From positions 1,612,001-1,676,000 of the forward strand of contig CM073194.1 in NCBI GenBank assembly GCA_037042915.1: 64,000 nucleotides of DNA, given 5' to 3'. The translations under genes were made by a program, and so were the position numbers. Shown here one piece after another: positions 43,397 through 55,374 of the stretch. This DNA comes from Auricularia sp. M13 (taxonomy: Eukaryota > Basidiomycota > Agaricomycetes > Auriculariales > Auriculariaceae). Position 1 is the stretch's first letter. Each line of letters starts with the position of its first letter. The notes under the pieces are model-generated. The model searched no databases and was not told the origin of the DNA. It saw only the letters and a program-made list of their open reading frames with translations.

Positions 43397-44660
43397 ATGC
43401 TGGCTCACGCTCTTTTCGTCACTGCTCTCCTCGGCGCCGGCGCTTCCGCCCAGGACCGTCCCGCCCCCAAGCCCAACCCCGATCCCAGGGATACCAACAA
43501 CTTGCGCCTCATTGGCAAGCGCTTCCCCTTTGACCAGCTCGTCAGTATTTTTGTGCTTTGAGACCAATCGCTGGTCCTGAGGATTTTTTTTCGCAGCCGT
43601 ACAAGGTCGACACCGCCGAGACCGAGCGCGGCATCCAGGTCGGCTACAACCAGTGCAATGCCACCACCCAAGGCCAGGACTCGCGCTGCCAGACGCTCAT
43701 CGTCAACTCGATTGAGGGTGAGTCTCTTAACGGCGTTAGCGGCCCGTTGCTACGGAAACTGACGCGACAAACCCGACAGACTTCTGCATCTGGGGCCCGC
43801 AGACGCTGAGCCCCGTCGGCGACGCCGAGGCCGGAACCGTCGCGTACTGCACCAAGGCGACGCACGGCGCGCGCCTCATCCCCGCCGGCGCGCTCACCGC
43901 CGTCCAGTTCATCCGCACCCCGTCCTACGTTGAGGTGACCGGCCGCATCAACCAGCAGCTCATCAACGTCCCGCACGGCGACGCCGGCGGTGAGCTCGAC
44001 TCCGGAGGCCAGGACCTGCGCGGCAACCCCATCGGCGGCATGGCGTACTCGACGAGCCTGCCCTTCTCCCCCGGCCAGATCACCCAGAGCCCCGTGTGGC
44101 ACTACTTCCTCGGCGGCGACGTCTTCTGCATGAAGCTCTGCGACGAGAAGGCGCCCAATGCCATGGGCCTGTGCGAGCACATCTACGACAAGGTCGGCTG
44201 CGGCGCGAACGTCCCCGCGGCGTACAAGGAGAACGTCTTCGAGAGCTGCCTCGGCGACGACCAGAAGCCCGTCGACCCGACCGTGTTCGACATTCCGGCC
44301 TCGTCGCAGTGCACGCCGTACGAGTCCGCGAAGATCTACACCTCGCTCCCCGTCGTCGCCGGCTCGGGCGCCTCGTCCGGCACCGGCAGCTCGACGACGG
44401 CGCCTGCTGCGGGCTCGACGCCGCGTCCCGGCAGCGGCACCGGCAGCAGCGGCACTGGCAGCACTGGCAGCAGCGGCTCCGGCTCCGGCTCCAACTCGAC
44501 GACTGGCGGCTCGACTGACGCTGACGGTGACAACGCAGCCGTGGCGCCTTTGCCACGGCCTCCTTCGGCCTCCTCGTCACCGTCGCTGCGGGCCTCCTCG
44601 GCGCTGCCATCGTCGCATGACCTTAGCTCTTCCATCTCACACGATATACGAGCTGTCTGA
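43397..44660 (+). CDS. 'macrofage activating glycoprotein'-like secreted protein, paralogue 3, altered C-terminus
   Basis: Exons 43397-43540, 43597-43717 and 43780-44660 close to 381 aa as read. The signal peptide MLAHALFVTALLGAGASAQ and the cysteine-rich core are nearly the same as in paralogue 2 (GYNQCNATTQGQ, DFCIWGPQTL, GGELDSGGQDLRGNPIGG, FCMKLCDEKAPNAMGLCEH). The intron that paralogue 2 has at YTSL|PVV is absent. After DGDNAA a single base is missing relative to paralogue 2. The alternative frame would give RGAFATASFGLLVTVAAG and a hydrophobic end stopping at 44620. As written, the protein instead ends in a Ser/Pro-rich tail and lacks the anchor. This is either a real frameshift or an assembly error. 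Confidence 0.82.
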
Positions 44661-46925
44661 CCGCCTCGAGACGGACTGGTTGTTTTGCATGTTTCTTCGT
44701 TTCCCACTTAATCTGAGTTTGCGATGATTGGACGCTGTCGCCTTGAACGTTGTCAACGTTTGCCAAGCGTCAACATCAAGCCTTACTTAGCCTTCAAGCT
44801 GAATTTCCTGTGGTCGCTCCGATGAAGTTACTGTGAATCGAACCGGGTATCTGCAAAGTTCGATGAAGTGCGGCACACGTCCCCAGATGTCTGCAGAGTT
44901 CTGTGCGGATGATCTTCGATACCGGTCCACCGCTGCAAGCGATGTCTTGCATGGAACACTGATCCGAGTGCAACTGGGCGGCTTGCTGGAAAGTCGGATC
45001 TGACAGCAACTGCAACACGCGGGTCAAGCACTCTTGAAGGGACACAATAAGAACAGCCGTTATGAGTGCACAATGCTTCCTGCTAGTACGGTCAGAAAGC
45101 AGACGCGATGACCAGTCCCTATCCGGGAAGCGATGGGTTCGTACGGGACAGTCTCTCGACATCGTCCGAGACCAGGACAAGTAAAGAAGACTGCAGAGTT
45201 GCTGCATGGGTCAAAGACGACACTAGATTAGACTAGCCGCTCAAGACACGCGAGTCCGGTCATAGGGCTCGCACGTCTTGAGGAATGCCGGTCTCCCTGC
45301 AGCCAGACAGCCTGACAAAAGCCCGCCTGTGAGAAAAGTGGGTGCGTAGTATCGGGCATTTGTCCACGCCAGAGACGGAGAGCTGGAGCAACCAGTCCAG
45401 GAGCGCCGCAGGGGAAGGCAGAGGAATCATCCAAAAAGCATCCGCGGCTTGAGCAAGAGTCGCAGTGTGCCAAATGCAGCGCGGATCGATATCGAAATAG
45501 ACGCAGCGGAGGTCGAGGACGAGCGCGCAAAGGAGCATCCAATGGGAGCGACGCGGCAAAGTGGGGGAGAAAGAGAGCGACGAGGAACCTCCGCTCGTCC
45601 GCCCTGGCTTTATAGGGGTTCGCGCTCCAGTCCGTTGGGGTGCGTCCTCGCCGTCAGAAGAATTCGTTGGGGTGACTTTTCTCGACGAAGGTGAAGAAAG
45701 TCCTCTTTCGACGATCCTCTTGCCCAAAAGGAACAAATGCACCCTGACATGACGTCAGGGATGCATCTTCTCGAGCGTTCTTCGGACAACACATATTCGG
45801 AGGTAAACTGCTGGATAGGAGGACTGGGGAGGGCGACGGGCTGGCGTGGCGGATCCGCGTCGCAGAACGTAAGCGTAAAATGCGTGAGCTGCCGATTCGA
45901 GCGCTTGCGCGCTGTGAATGCGACATCTTCAGATAGGACTGGACATCGTTTCAAGAGCTATTCCGTTTCGAGGCATGTGGCAGGAAAGAACCAAGGTAGG
46001 ACGGATGTTTTTTATAGTAACCAACACAAATAGGAGTACATCGGCTACACAATAATGAGGTCGGTTTGTTTCTTGTATTTCTGCTGCTGCCAGTGGACGG
46101 TGCACAACGAGCTTTCGAGCTGCCTATCAATCACCATGCAGAAATGGGACGGTATTTCTGCGAATCGCTCAGATCGCACTTTACTTGTGCGGCTTGGCAT
46201 CGACATTCCGCTCACAAAGTATCTCATCGACCATATTTTCGTTCTTTCCTGTTCAGTTGGCTTGTAATAGACGCCCAAGGGATATCTAGCTTGGGACCTG
46301 TGAGCTCAGATGGGGCTCGCATGTCTCAGGATCCACTGTTTCGCCTTGAACACACGGTCTTTACGTCTTTCTCCACGGTGAACTTAAGACAAGGGAAAGA
46401 ACCGCAGTCACTGGCGCAAACTTGAAGTGGATGGTATCAGATCTGATAATCTAATCAAGACACCGTGAGGCGCCCGTTGTGCCTTCGAGACTCGGAGGAC
46501 AGAACGTGTTGCACTTGCTTTGCCTGCAACCGGATGCGCTGCGGCTTCCTTCGCGGTAGATTCTCGTCGTGCAGACGCACCGGGTGATACTACACGCGCT
46601 ACTTGTACTTGTAGATCGAAGCTTTTGCAGAGTTGACGTTGATCTCGATTATAAAGTGAGGCTTCGTCGATTAGTAATACACTACAGGGCGCGCAAAAGT
46701 ACACGTACACGACAGATTGACGAGATGAGACGAGAAGGGATGGATGTACGAAAGCGCAAAGCAGGAGAGAGGGACAGATGTCACGGGCGATGCAGAGAGG
46801 TGACTCGTGGGCGGACGTGTGGTGAAGATGCTATCAGAGGAACGGCGGGGCAGAGGAACGAGTGAACACCGAGAAAGGGAGAAGGCGTAAGGTGAGGGGG
46901 AGGGAATAAAGGGATGCAATTGGTG
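44661..46925. other. 2.3-kb region with only weak coding signals
   Basis: The best candidate is a minus-strand frame at 44794-45207 (137 codons) with spaced cysteines (SDQCSMQDIACSGG, TELCRHLGTCAAL). It has no clear signal peptide and shares short DNA matches with 35.7 kb. Frames at 45228-45955 on the minus strand overlap and show no family. A 46.0-46.9 kb stretch shows nothing. Confidence 0.35.
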
Positions 46926-48716
46926 TTATGCAGAAAAGGGATTGGAGTTGGTGGTTTCATCCATTGACGCAGACGCAGGAGGTGATAGGTACGGCGCAGC
47001 AAGGAGCTCTGCAAACTCCTCAAGCCCGCGAATCTTGAACCGCTCGTAGGAGCCAAAGTTGCGCGCCCAACCGGCGCTGAGCCCGTTCTCCCACGCGTAC
47101 AACTCGACGGCCCACCCGCGGTCGAGCGCGCTCTTGACCGTGCCGGGAAAGCCCATGGAATTATACTGCGACGGTGCCGCGTCGCCCGTGGCGAGAATAA
47201 TCGTGCCCGGCTTGTCAGGGCCTACGACGGACTGGTACATCTTGAGCTGCAGGCACTCGTCCACGCCCTGCTCGCGCCACCGCGCGCGGCCGCTCACAAA
47301 GTCTGAGTCGCTGGACTGCGGATTGCGCCGCTTAGACGGCGAGCTGGGCGACGTCGCCGAGGAACTGGGCGAGTCCTCGTGCGGCACACGCTGGAAGAGG
47401 TGCACGTCGAAGCCCAGCTGGTACGCCGTCGTCATCGGCTGATACAGCGGCTTGCTCGCCGCGAGCTCGCGCTTCGCCGTTGGCCGGCCACGCTCGAACA
47501 CGAGGCACATCGCCTCGTGCGACAGCCGCGGCTTGTCGTCCCGACCGCGCCGCGGGTACAGCTCCGGATGCCGCTTGATACAGGAGATGAAGCCGATGAG
47601 GATGTTCGAGCTGGATGCGGAATAAGCTCGATCGAAACGTGATTGGGGCAGAGACTGACTAGTCGACGAAGACGTGCACCACTGGGTCTTCGGGCGTCGC
47701 TGGCGGTCCGCGCACGTCGACGAAGCCGCCGGGCTCAGAGGGCTCGCGCATGTCGCGCAGCACGCGCTGAAGGTGTGGTGCATCGTCGGGGTACATCCCG
47801 CGCAGCTTCTGCGCGAGGGAGCGCAGTCGCTGCACGGCTGGCGAGGGCGGGACAGGCAGTGGGCGTGAGACGGCGGGTGCAGTAATCGGTGTGACAGTAG
47901 ACGATGAATGCTGCTGCTTACGGCGCGAGCGCGGTGTCTGTGGTTGTGAGCGCTCCGGTGCAGAGAGCGCATCGCCGGTCGATGTATCGTACTCGGGCGA
48001 GCCGTCCTCGTCCTGGCCTGCATCCTCGCGCCCTCGACCACGCCGCCGCCGTCTACGCTTGCGTTTCATTCCCTGTGCATCGAGGGCAGCATTGAGCCCA
48101 GTCGTGAGCCGCTGGGCCGCAAGCCGGGCCCGCTCTTCCGCAATGAATCCCAGGGTGCTGTCGAATAAACCGAGCGACGGCAACTCGTCCTCGTCGCCGA
48201 GCTCGTCGAACTGCTGTCGCTCTGTGCCATTGTCATCGTCAAGCTCGTCCTCTTCGTCGTCTTCCTCGTCGTCGTCGTCGTCGTTGAGTGGGGGAGGCGG
48301 AGGCGTGGATGGCACAGACGGCGGCGAGATAGACGGCTGGTCCCCACTCTCTGTAGGCGACAGATAGCTAGCAATGGGCCTGTGTGCCCAGACAGTGCCC
48401 TCGTTGGCGGCGTCGCCATCAGACTCTGAGAGCGACGGAACGGACGGGGAGGTGTTGGTGGCTGCCGAGCTCGTCGGCGTGGGTGCAGGGAACGTGCGGA
48501 AATGCGTTTGGCTGGCGTTGGCGCTCGTATTAATGGTGCTGAGTGCACGAAATACGGTCCCAAACGCGCCCAGGTCGGCCGGCTCTGCTTGCAGTGAGTT
48601 CCAGCCATTTGTGCTGAGCCCTCTGCGCCGTACGCACCGTCCGACGTAGCCTCTGACCACTGTGGCGACGACGGCGAAGCCGTGTCCAGCGTCGCCGTGT
48701 CCGACCAGGAGAACAT
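46926..48716 (-). CDS. NYN-domain protein (MARF1/limkain-like RNase fold)
   Basis: Exons 48638-48716, 47660-48587 and 46926-47610 close to 563 aa. The start MFSWSDTATLD and a 50-nt intron join in phase. The N-terminal ~330 residues are low-complexity, with an Asp/Glu run, a basic KRKRRRRRRGRG segment that may be a nuclear signal, and a helical region near LRGMYPDDAPHL. The NYN (PIN-like) domain starts VVHVFVDYSNILIGF (first metal-binding Asp at about 335). It continues MCLVFERGRPTAKRELA, then EQGVDECLQLKM with the second acidic pair, TIILATGDAAPSQY with the third, and GWAVELYAWENGLSAGW. Acidic residues of the predicted nuclease site are retained, so it may cleave RNA. Confidence 0.88.
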
Positions 48717-49308
48717 CGGGCTATAAAATACAACGAAGACCAGAGACGGCGAAGAAGACGTGGTAGGTGCCAGGCAGCCTCGGAACGAATGTAAAGCTAA
48801 GCAGCAGTGACTCCGACGACCACGGCTTCCAGTCCCGCCTCCGCATGCGCATCGTGTCCCATATCCAGGCCCTCCTGCTCTTGCGCTCGTATAGATTAAG
48901 AAGAGACATGAGGGAATCTGGCTGCTTCACATTGTTCCCGGGAGTCAACAGGTTCCCCAGTCCAGACCTCATGCTATTCCCTGATTCCCAGGCACCCATC
49001 TCCCTCGCCCTCCCAAAGCCATGAAGGCATGGAAATACTCTACCACGCTTTGGAATTCCCGTGTAGAACAGCCAACATATGTATTTTCGTCATGCACGCC
49101 AACATCAGCATATCACAAACTAGAACAGATAAAATCAAAGCAGTCGAGCAACCCAGAGCAGCAAGCAAGCAAGCGACATACACCGTCTTGAACGTACACC
49201 AGCAGCAGAGACGATACGAATATTAATCCACAGCGAACGAGGCAACGTGCGCGCACGGTTGACGGCGCGCTATATCAATACGAGAAGCAGCAATGGCCAC
49301 CTTCGAGT
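48717..49308. other. intergenic
   Basis: About 590 bp between two minus-strand genes. No supported gene; it includes the promoter of the NYN gene. Confidence 0.5.
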
Positions 49309-50454
49309 TCACGCTGACTGGCTCTTGATGAACTCGAGCGCAAGTTTCGGGCTGCAGGTGCAATTCGGCTCAGCAGGCGACGGATTAAATATGAAGATGC
49401 CAACCTATCCTCAGGCTTGACGGGCAGTTTTTTGTCAAGCAGCTTGCCGCCCTTGCCAAATATAAAGTGCGACCGCTTTGCGCTCTTGCCGCCGCCCGCG
49501 CCGAGGGCAGTGATGAGCTCCTTGTTCGGGTCCGAGAGGAACGAGTACGGCAGCGTTTTCTGCAGGATCGTGCGTTCAGCATGCAGCTGCCAAATCCGAT
49601 TGCCAAACAGAAGCAGGTCAGGTACCTTCGTCTGCCACTTCAGGGTCGCCGCACCCGGATCGGTGCTGAGGCCGTAGACAGTATAGCCCACGTCTTGGAA
49701 TTCCTTGTAGATGTCGCGATAACCGCATGCCTGCTTGGTGCATCCCGCTACACTCAATAAGTTTCTACCCACTTGAAAAATAAGTAAAAACTGGGCATAC
49801 GAGTATCCGCCTTGGGGAAGAGGAAAAGAACGATGCCAGTCTCCTCAGCAAGGCTCTTGATGCTGACATCCTCGTCCTTCTCATTCTTGAGGGTAATATC
49901 GGGTAGCACGTCGCCAACCTCGAGCGCTTTGACCTCTGCCTTGTCACCGTCATCATGTTCGCCCTCCTCCGCGATCGTCTCGGTGGCAGGCTCGGCGGCA
50001 GCGGCCTTCTTCGCATCGCCCTGCACATTTATGAAGGCCTATTCAGTCCTAGTTCCGAATCGGCTCAGAATAAACAAAATCAAGATACTCACCGGCTTAG
50101 CACTCCCCGCACGACTTGCCTTGGACGCGGGTTTCTCACTGCCGGACTTGGCCTACGCAAGCCGTCTCATCAGCCCTGCTTCAGCCAACGCATTTTCACG
50201 AAATAGCATACCTTCTTCTTCTCAGGCTCGTCGCCGTTCTCGGCATCCTCAGCCTCGCGTTTCTCGCCGACTTTCTTGTCGTCGCCTTCGTCGTCCTTGG
50301 CCTTCTTTGCGCGCGGTTTAGGTTTGGCGGCGGCCTTCTTCTTCGCGGGCGGCGGCGGCGCTGGCTGAGCCTTGATGCGCGATGAACGCCGCGGCTCACC
50401 GGCCTCGCGTTCTGGAGACCCAGCAGCAGCGGCCGTCTTCGTCGTGCGGGGCAT
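49309..50454 (-). CDS. dot5: peroxiredoxin Q / BCP type, nuclear (Dot5-like)
   Basis: Exons 50212-50454, 50093-50152, 49801-50020, 49405-49747 and 49309-49351 close to 302 aa. The N-terminal ~130 residues are Lys/Ala/Glu-rich (KKKAAAKPKPRAKKAK), as in yeast nuclear thiol peroxidase Dot5, and probably direct it to the nucleus or chromatin. The thioredoxin-fold part begins VGDVLPDITLKNEKDEDVSI. The active site is KADTPGCTKQACGYRD, with peroxidatic C177 and resolving C182 five residues apart: the atypical 2-Cys PrxQ arrangement that reduces alkyl hydroperoxides with thioredoxin. The CP codon region is rejoined over an intron. The end is LALEFIKSQSA. Complete. Confidence 0.92.
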
Positions 50455-50752
50455 TGAGACGAGAGGGAGAGGGTACGAGAGTGGACTGAGCCAACACGCG
50501 CGATCCAACTCCGACTCAACAGGGGCTCCCATGACCCACCGAAAAGTTCCCACGCTGCAACAGTCCACATGTCGACTGTGACTCTGAGTATACTGTAGAA
50601 GGTATATATGTATGTAGCCAACAATTATCATCAGGATCGTGAACGGAACAAAAATTCCACTCTGAATCTAAGTAATGCGCATGTAAAAAAGGAAGAGAAA
50701 ACAACTGAACAATATCCCGTCCGTCCGATGGCAACATGCCCACACCCGCTCC

Positions 50753-53700
50753 CTAGTCTTGCACGGTCACCGACGAGCTCGATGCAATGGATGACTGCGA
50801 CGCCCGTCGCGGGAACGACGGCCGAGCCTCGTACGGCGGTGTGCCGGGTTGCCGTGCCTCATAATTGGCGAGCGGTGGGGCGGCTGGCGTTGGTGCGGAT
50901 GGCTGCCCGTCGGTCTGGGTCTGGTGTACGTCCGCTGCCAGCTGTTGCGCACGCAGGGCGCCCTCGTCAATGGGCATGCCCAGCGCGTCGTATTGGCGCA
51001 CAGGGTGCCGCTCAACCTCGGCTTCCAGGAGCTATAATTCATGTCAGAATATTGCAGCAAAAGGATGGTCAAGACAGGGCATACCTCCTTACGTAGCTCC
51101 TCCGTGTCGTACTCCTCCTCCATCTCTTCGGGCTTGAGCAGCGCGACGCCTTTGCGGAACACCTCGCCCTCCTCCACAACCCAATTCTTTGACCTAGCGC
51201 AGCGAACGTCAGCGTTTTCCGGAACAAAAAGGCCAAATTATAAGGGAACACGCACATATCCAACACGGGACTCTTGGCCTCGCCATCCTCGTCATCGAGG
51301 CCGTCGACCAAAGCACCAGCGTGCTTATCCTCATCCTCGGCGTCCGAGTCGCCCTCGCCAATTGCAAAGCTGGCGCTCGGGCTGGGAATGACCTTCTCCT
51401 CAATCACCAGACGTCCCTTGCCCTTGTCGATCCTCGGCGTGCTCGGCTCCTCGTCCGCCTCCTCGCCCTCCTTCTCCTCCTTGACACTCGGGCTCGGACT
51501 AGCAGTGCCTTTATCAGAATTGCGACGCTGCAGCAACGGCGAAAGCAGCGGGCCACCGGGACTAAGGAGGCCAGTTGGGGACAGCAGGCCGGACACCGAC
51601 GGCGAGGTGAGGACGTTGGACCCGAGGCGAATCTGCAAGCTCGTGCGCCGCGTGATAGCCGGGCTCGTGGGCGCCGCGCGCGCGAGTAGACTAGTCAGCG
51701 CGTCGTTGAGCTCGATCATTTCCTCCAGTCGTAACGGGTCCGAGTCGCCCAGCGCCTGGATGAGCCCGATGAGTGGTGGTAGCGCCGCCCGCGTGCGCGA
51801 CACAAGCTCGGGTGGCGCAGCAATTGTCTGCGGCGCTGGGGATGAAGACGAGCTGGAGCTGGAGCTGATGGAGGAGACAATGGCCTCCAGCTCGTTTCGG
51901 CAATCGCGTGCGGTTTGGATAATGTCGAGGTCTGTTTGAGTTAACTGGAATTGCAGTGAGCACGAAGGAAAGAGTCGGCAAGAAGAGGAGAACACGTACA
52001 GCCTCGCCGTTCGTCCGCCGTATGCTCTTCGCCAGCTGACTCTCCTCAATCATGCCCCACACGCCCTTGCCCAAGCCACGCCCGCTTGTGGCAACACCAT
52101 TCGGTCCGCCACCCGCCGCCCGAGCGCTCTCTTCAGCCTTCTCCGTGTTACGAACACAAATGCTGAGGATCTCCCTGCAGAGCCTTGCCATATTCTCGTC
52201 GCCGACGGGGATATTCAAGTCAAGGCAGCGCATGGTCCAGTTGGCCTTGAGCCCACCAGAAAGTGCCATGACGCCCGCAAGGTCAAGCGTATTCTGCGTG
52301 AGGTCGAGGTGCAACAACGACGTGGACTCGGGCAAGAACTCCGCGAGCGCGATGGCACCTGCGCTTGTGAGCCCCGTGCCGGAGAGGAAAAGCCGTTTGA
52401 GCGACTTGTTGAGCGTGAACGCCGTGCGCAACGACGTGATGCCCTCCAGTCCTGGCGAGCAACACGGATTCTTGCTCAGGTCCAGCGTCTCCAGGCACGT
52501 GTTGTATTTCTACGATGGGTTAGGATAATCGTGGACATAGAGAAAACGAACGTACTAGCGCCTCCGCGATCGCGCACAAGCCCTGCACGTCGATCTTGTT
52601 CTCGCATAGGTTGAGCACCTTCAGCGTCCGGTTGCGCTTGAGGACCTGCGCGATGTACGTGACGCCCGCGCGAATGTCGTTCCCGCGCAGGTCGAGCGTC
52701 CGTAGCGCGCCAAGACGCGGCAGCGCGTCGAGAGCGCGAACCTTGTCGTACAGCGCGGCGCTGTGGCCGTCGACGGCGGGCGTGCTGGGCGGGTGCCGCG
52801 TTGTGATGCCGCCCTCGCGACTGGACGTGATCACTGGGACGTTGCGGTCGGGCGGCGCGAATGTGATACGCGCCGCGGACAGAGGCTGTGTCGAAGGCGT
52901 CGCAGCGTTGCCCGCCGTGCCGCGTCGTGCACGAGGGACGTAGGGCGTGTACGTGGTTGCGACTGCCGGCGAAGGCGCAGTTGCGGGGTGCCGCGGCGGC
53001 GGCTTGATAGGCCCATCTTGCCGTACTGGCGGCGGCGGCAGCGGGAGCGAAGTGGTCGAGCTAAGCGGCGTCGAGGGAGCGGTGGTCGCGATGGGCGTAG
53101 GAGGCGGGGACGCGAGCCCAGACACGCCGCCCGGCAGAAGCGGGACGCTGTCGGGATAGTCCTTGATCATCAGCGCGAGCGCGACGGCGCCGGTGTTGGA
53201 GATGCGGTTCTGGCGCAACGAGATGTTGCGCAATGCAGAGGTGCGCACGGCGTGGGCGAGCACTTCGAGTGCTCCGGCTCGCAAGTTGCAGTCGTCCAGG
53301 CGCAAAGACTCGAGCTTGGAGTGTGCAGGTTGTGCTGAACCGTTCGTTGTTGACTCGCCGTTAGGATGCTGCGGCGGAATAGAACCCAGTGCTGCGACAA
53401 GGTACTCCACGGACTTCTTGTCAAGGTTCGTCTGAGATAAGTCTAGGAATTGGAGTGTAGTCGCGCGCGTGATGTATGAACCGAGCAAACGGAAGCCTGG
53501 AGACTTCAGTCGCTTGTTGCCCGCAAGCGAGAGAAATGTAATGGAACACGGGATGAGAAGGGCGTGCAGTATGGGTTTTATTGACTGCGTTGCAGGTTTC
53601 AGAGACACTGCCAGCTGCTGGTGAGCACGTACCACATCGTCCAGGTCGCAATTCTTCAGAACGAGTTTGCGGACGCCCCATTCCACATTCAGCAGGTCTG

Positions 53701-54281
53701 TAACTGCCTGAGTGGTGTCCAACGTGAGTGGTATTCCGGTTAAGTCCAGTGAGCGTGGTTTCGAAGTTGTGGCAGCCTGGTTGATAGCAGTTAGCTGAGC
53801 TCAGCTTAGTATGAGTACCAGCGCTCACCCGAAGCGCAGCTACTATCTGCGGCTGCGGCTCCTCCTCTCGACCAACGCAGCACTCATTATAGAACGAAAC
53901 GACTTTGTCGGCCGTCCACCAATCGTCCTGGTCGCCGCTGGCCGCCGCGGCGGGGCTGGGAGCTGTGAACGAGTTGCCGCGCATTACTCGCCGCCGCCGC
54001 TCCTTCTCCTTCTCTTCAACGGCGCGCTTTTCCTCCTTAATATTGGGCGTGGACGGCGGGTTGGTTGCGCAGATGGGATATACAGTAACGAGCTGCGGCA
54101 TAATAAAATGCGCGCGCTTCAGCGTCGCGGGAGCAGCATCGCTCGTCTGACCGGTGGATACGAGCTTGCTGAGCGTCGACAGCGAAAACAACGGACGCGG
54201 CGGCGGCGCGGGAGGCTTAAGAATTGACTTGCCAGGCCGCGGGATCGTCACCGCCGACGAAGACGGCGCACTCGACGACAT
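50753..54281 (-). CDS. PPP1R37-like leucine-rich-repeat PP1 regulator
   Basis: Seven exons (53829-54281, 53633-53776, 52556-53584, 52000-52509, 51256-51944, 51085-51193, 50753-51031) close to 1070 aa. The N-terminus has GKSILKPP, a SILK motif (19-22), and KRAHF (55-59), a relaxed RVxF motif; both dock protein phosphatase 1. The helical WWTADKVVSFYNECC precedes ribonuclease-inhibitor-type repeats, e.g. LRTLDLRGNDIRAG, LKVLNLCENKID, LETLDLSKNP, LKRLFLSGTGLTSAGAIALA and LLHLDLTQNTLD. A long Pro/Ser-rich insertion interrupts the repeats (about residues 320-440). The C-terminus is Ser-rich and acidic. Repeat spacing and the order docking motif, helix, repeats match human PPP1R37. Its fungal role is not established; it likely targets or inhibits PP1. 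Confidence 0.85.
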
Positions 54282-55374
54282 GGTAAGAACGGAACGGAAG
54301 TTGCCCGGCTCGGCTTGGCGAGCTTCATCACTGTCACTTGTATTTTTCCTTCATTTTCGCATTGGTCAATGCACTCGATGCATTCAACACGGTGGGTATG
54401 GTCACAGTCATTGCGAAGGAGGCATTGGCCTGGGGTGCCCACACCAGTCATTATCAACTTTCACGTGCAGGCTATCCTATTGATGAAGTATGCCTGATCA
54501 TGCTTGCTGAGGCTCTCAGATGTTAACCTAGACAGCATGTGAATCATGTATGGGTTTCTGGCACGCCTCAGAGCCTGATCATCTACGAGCAGGCATAGTT
54601 TGTTATATAATGCAGTAGGCAAGTTGGTCGCCGCTGCAATCAATGTGCATCGTCTGACCCCAGTATGAATGGGCAATGCTCCAGAGCATTGTAGAAGTAG
54701 TGATCCGTACACTGCGCAAAGCAGCAACCGTGTGGGTCGTTGCAAAAGAAGTGGATGAAAAGTACATAAATCAGGCTCGGCAAGACAGACCTGGCACTTC
54801 GTTTATACTGAAAAATCTGGTGGAGGACGCACCTGCATTTTCCTTGCCATTCTCGGCCAGAGTATGAGCGAACAGTGCGCCGGATTGGTGTAAATCAGCG
54901 CTTGTAGCCACATAAATGGCAGCGTGGCAGAGTCAAAATTCAAAGCAGCACAAACGGCGTGACCCAGGATCGTCTGGGCGTGTACACTGACGACGATTCG
55001 AGTATCCATGACTCTGAGGAACGACAAGATACCGAGCGCGATTTCGTCCCATGACATTGTTGTAAAAGCGCCGCTTGCAAGTAATTCAATATCTTGTAGC
55101 ACTAGTACTGGCGTGTTGTTAGGCAGCCACCAGATAGTGCCCCTAGTAGAAGAAACAGGCCGGTGTGGGGGTTGATGCGGATCGACGGATCGTGGTGCGG
55201 GCTACAAAGTGCGATGGACGCATGAAGCATGAAGTGTAGCACGATAGCCCCCTCAAATGCATATTCAGACCTGAGGACAGTTGAACCGGTCTCATTCGAT
55301 TCTGAGTCGGAAGGGCGGGAAGGAAGAGCAAAACACGGTGCAAACTCCGCTCACGATTTTCTGCTTTCGCGCTC
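54282..55374. other. intergenic, divergent; weak coding signal on the minus strand
   Basis: A minus-strand frame at 54803-55102 (continuing upstream without Met) reads TPVLVLQDIELLASGAFTTM and RIVVSVHAQTI. This pattern is faintly like the P-loop-like Elongator subunit Elp6, but no convincing start or end was found. Otherwise it holds the divergent promoters of the PPP1R37-like and NOP4 genes. Confidence 0.35.

Noticed and set aside
54803-55102. Elp6-like minus-strand frame
   Set aside because: Only one short stretch is suggestive; no start, no splice structure and no second conserved block.
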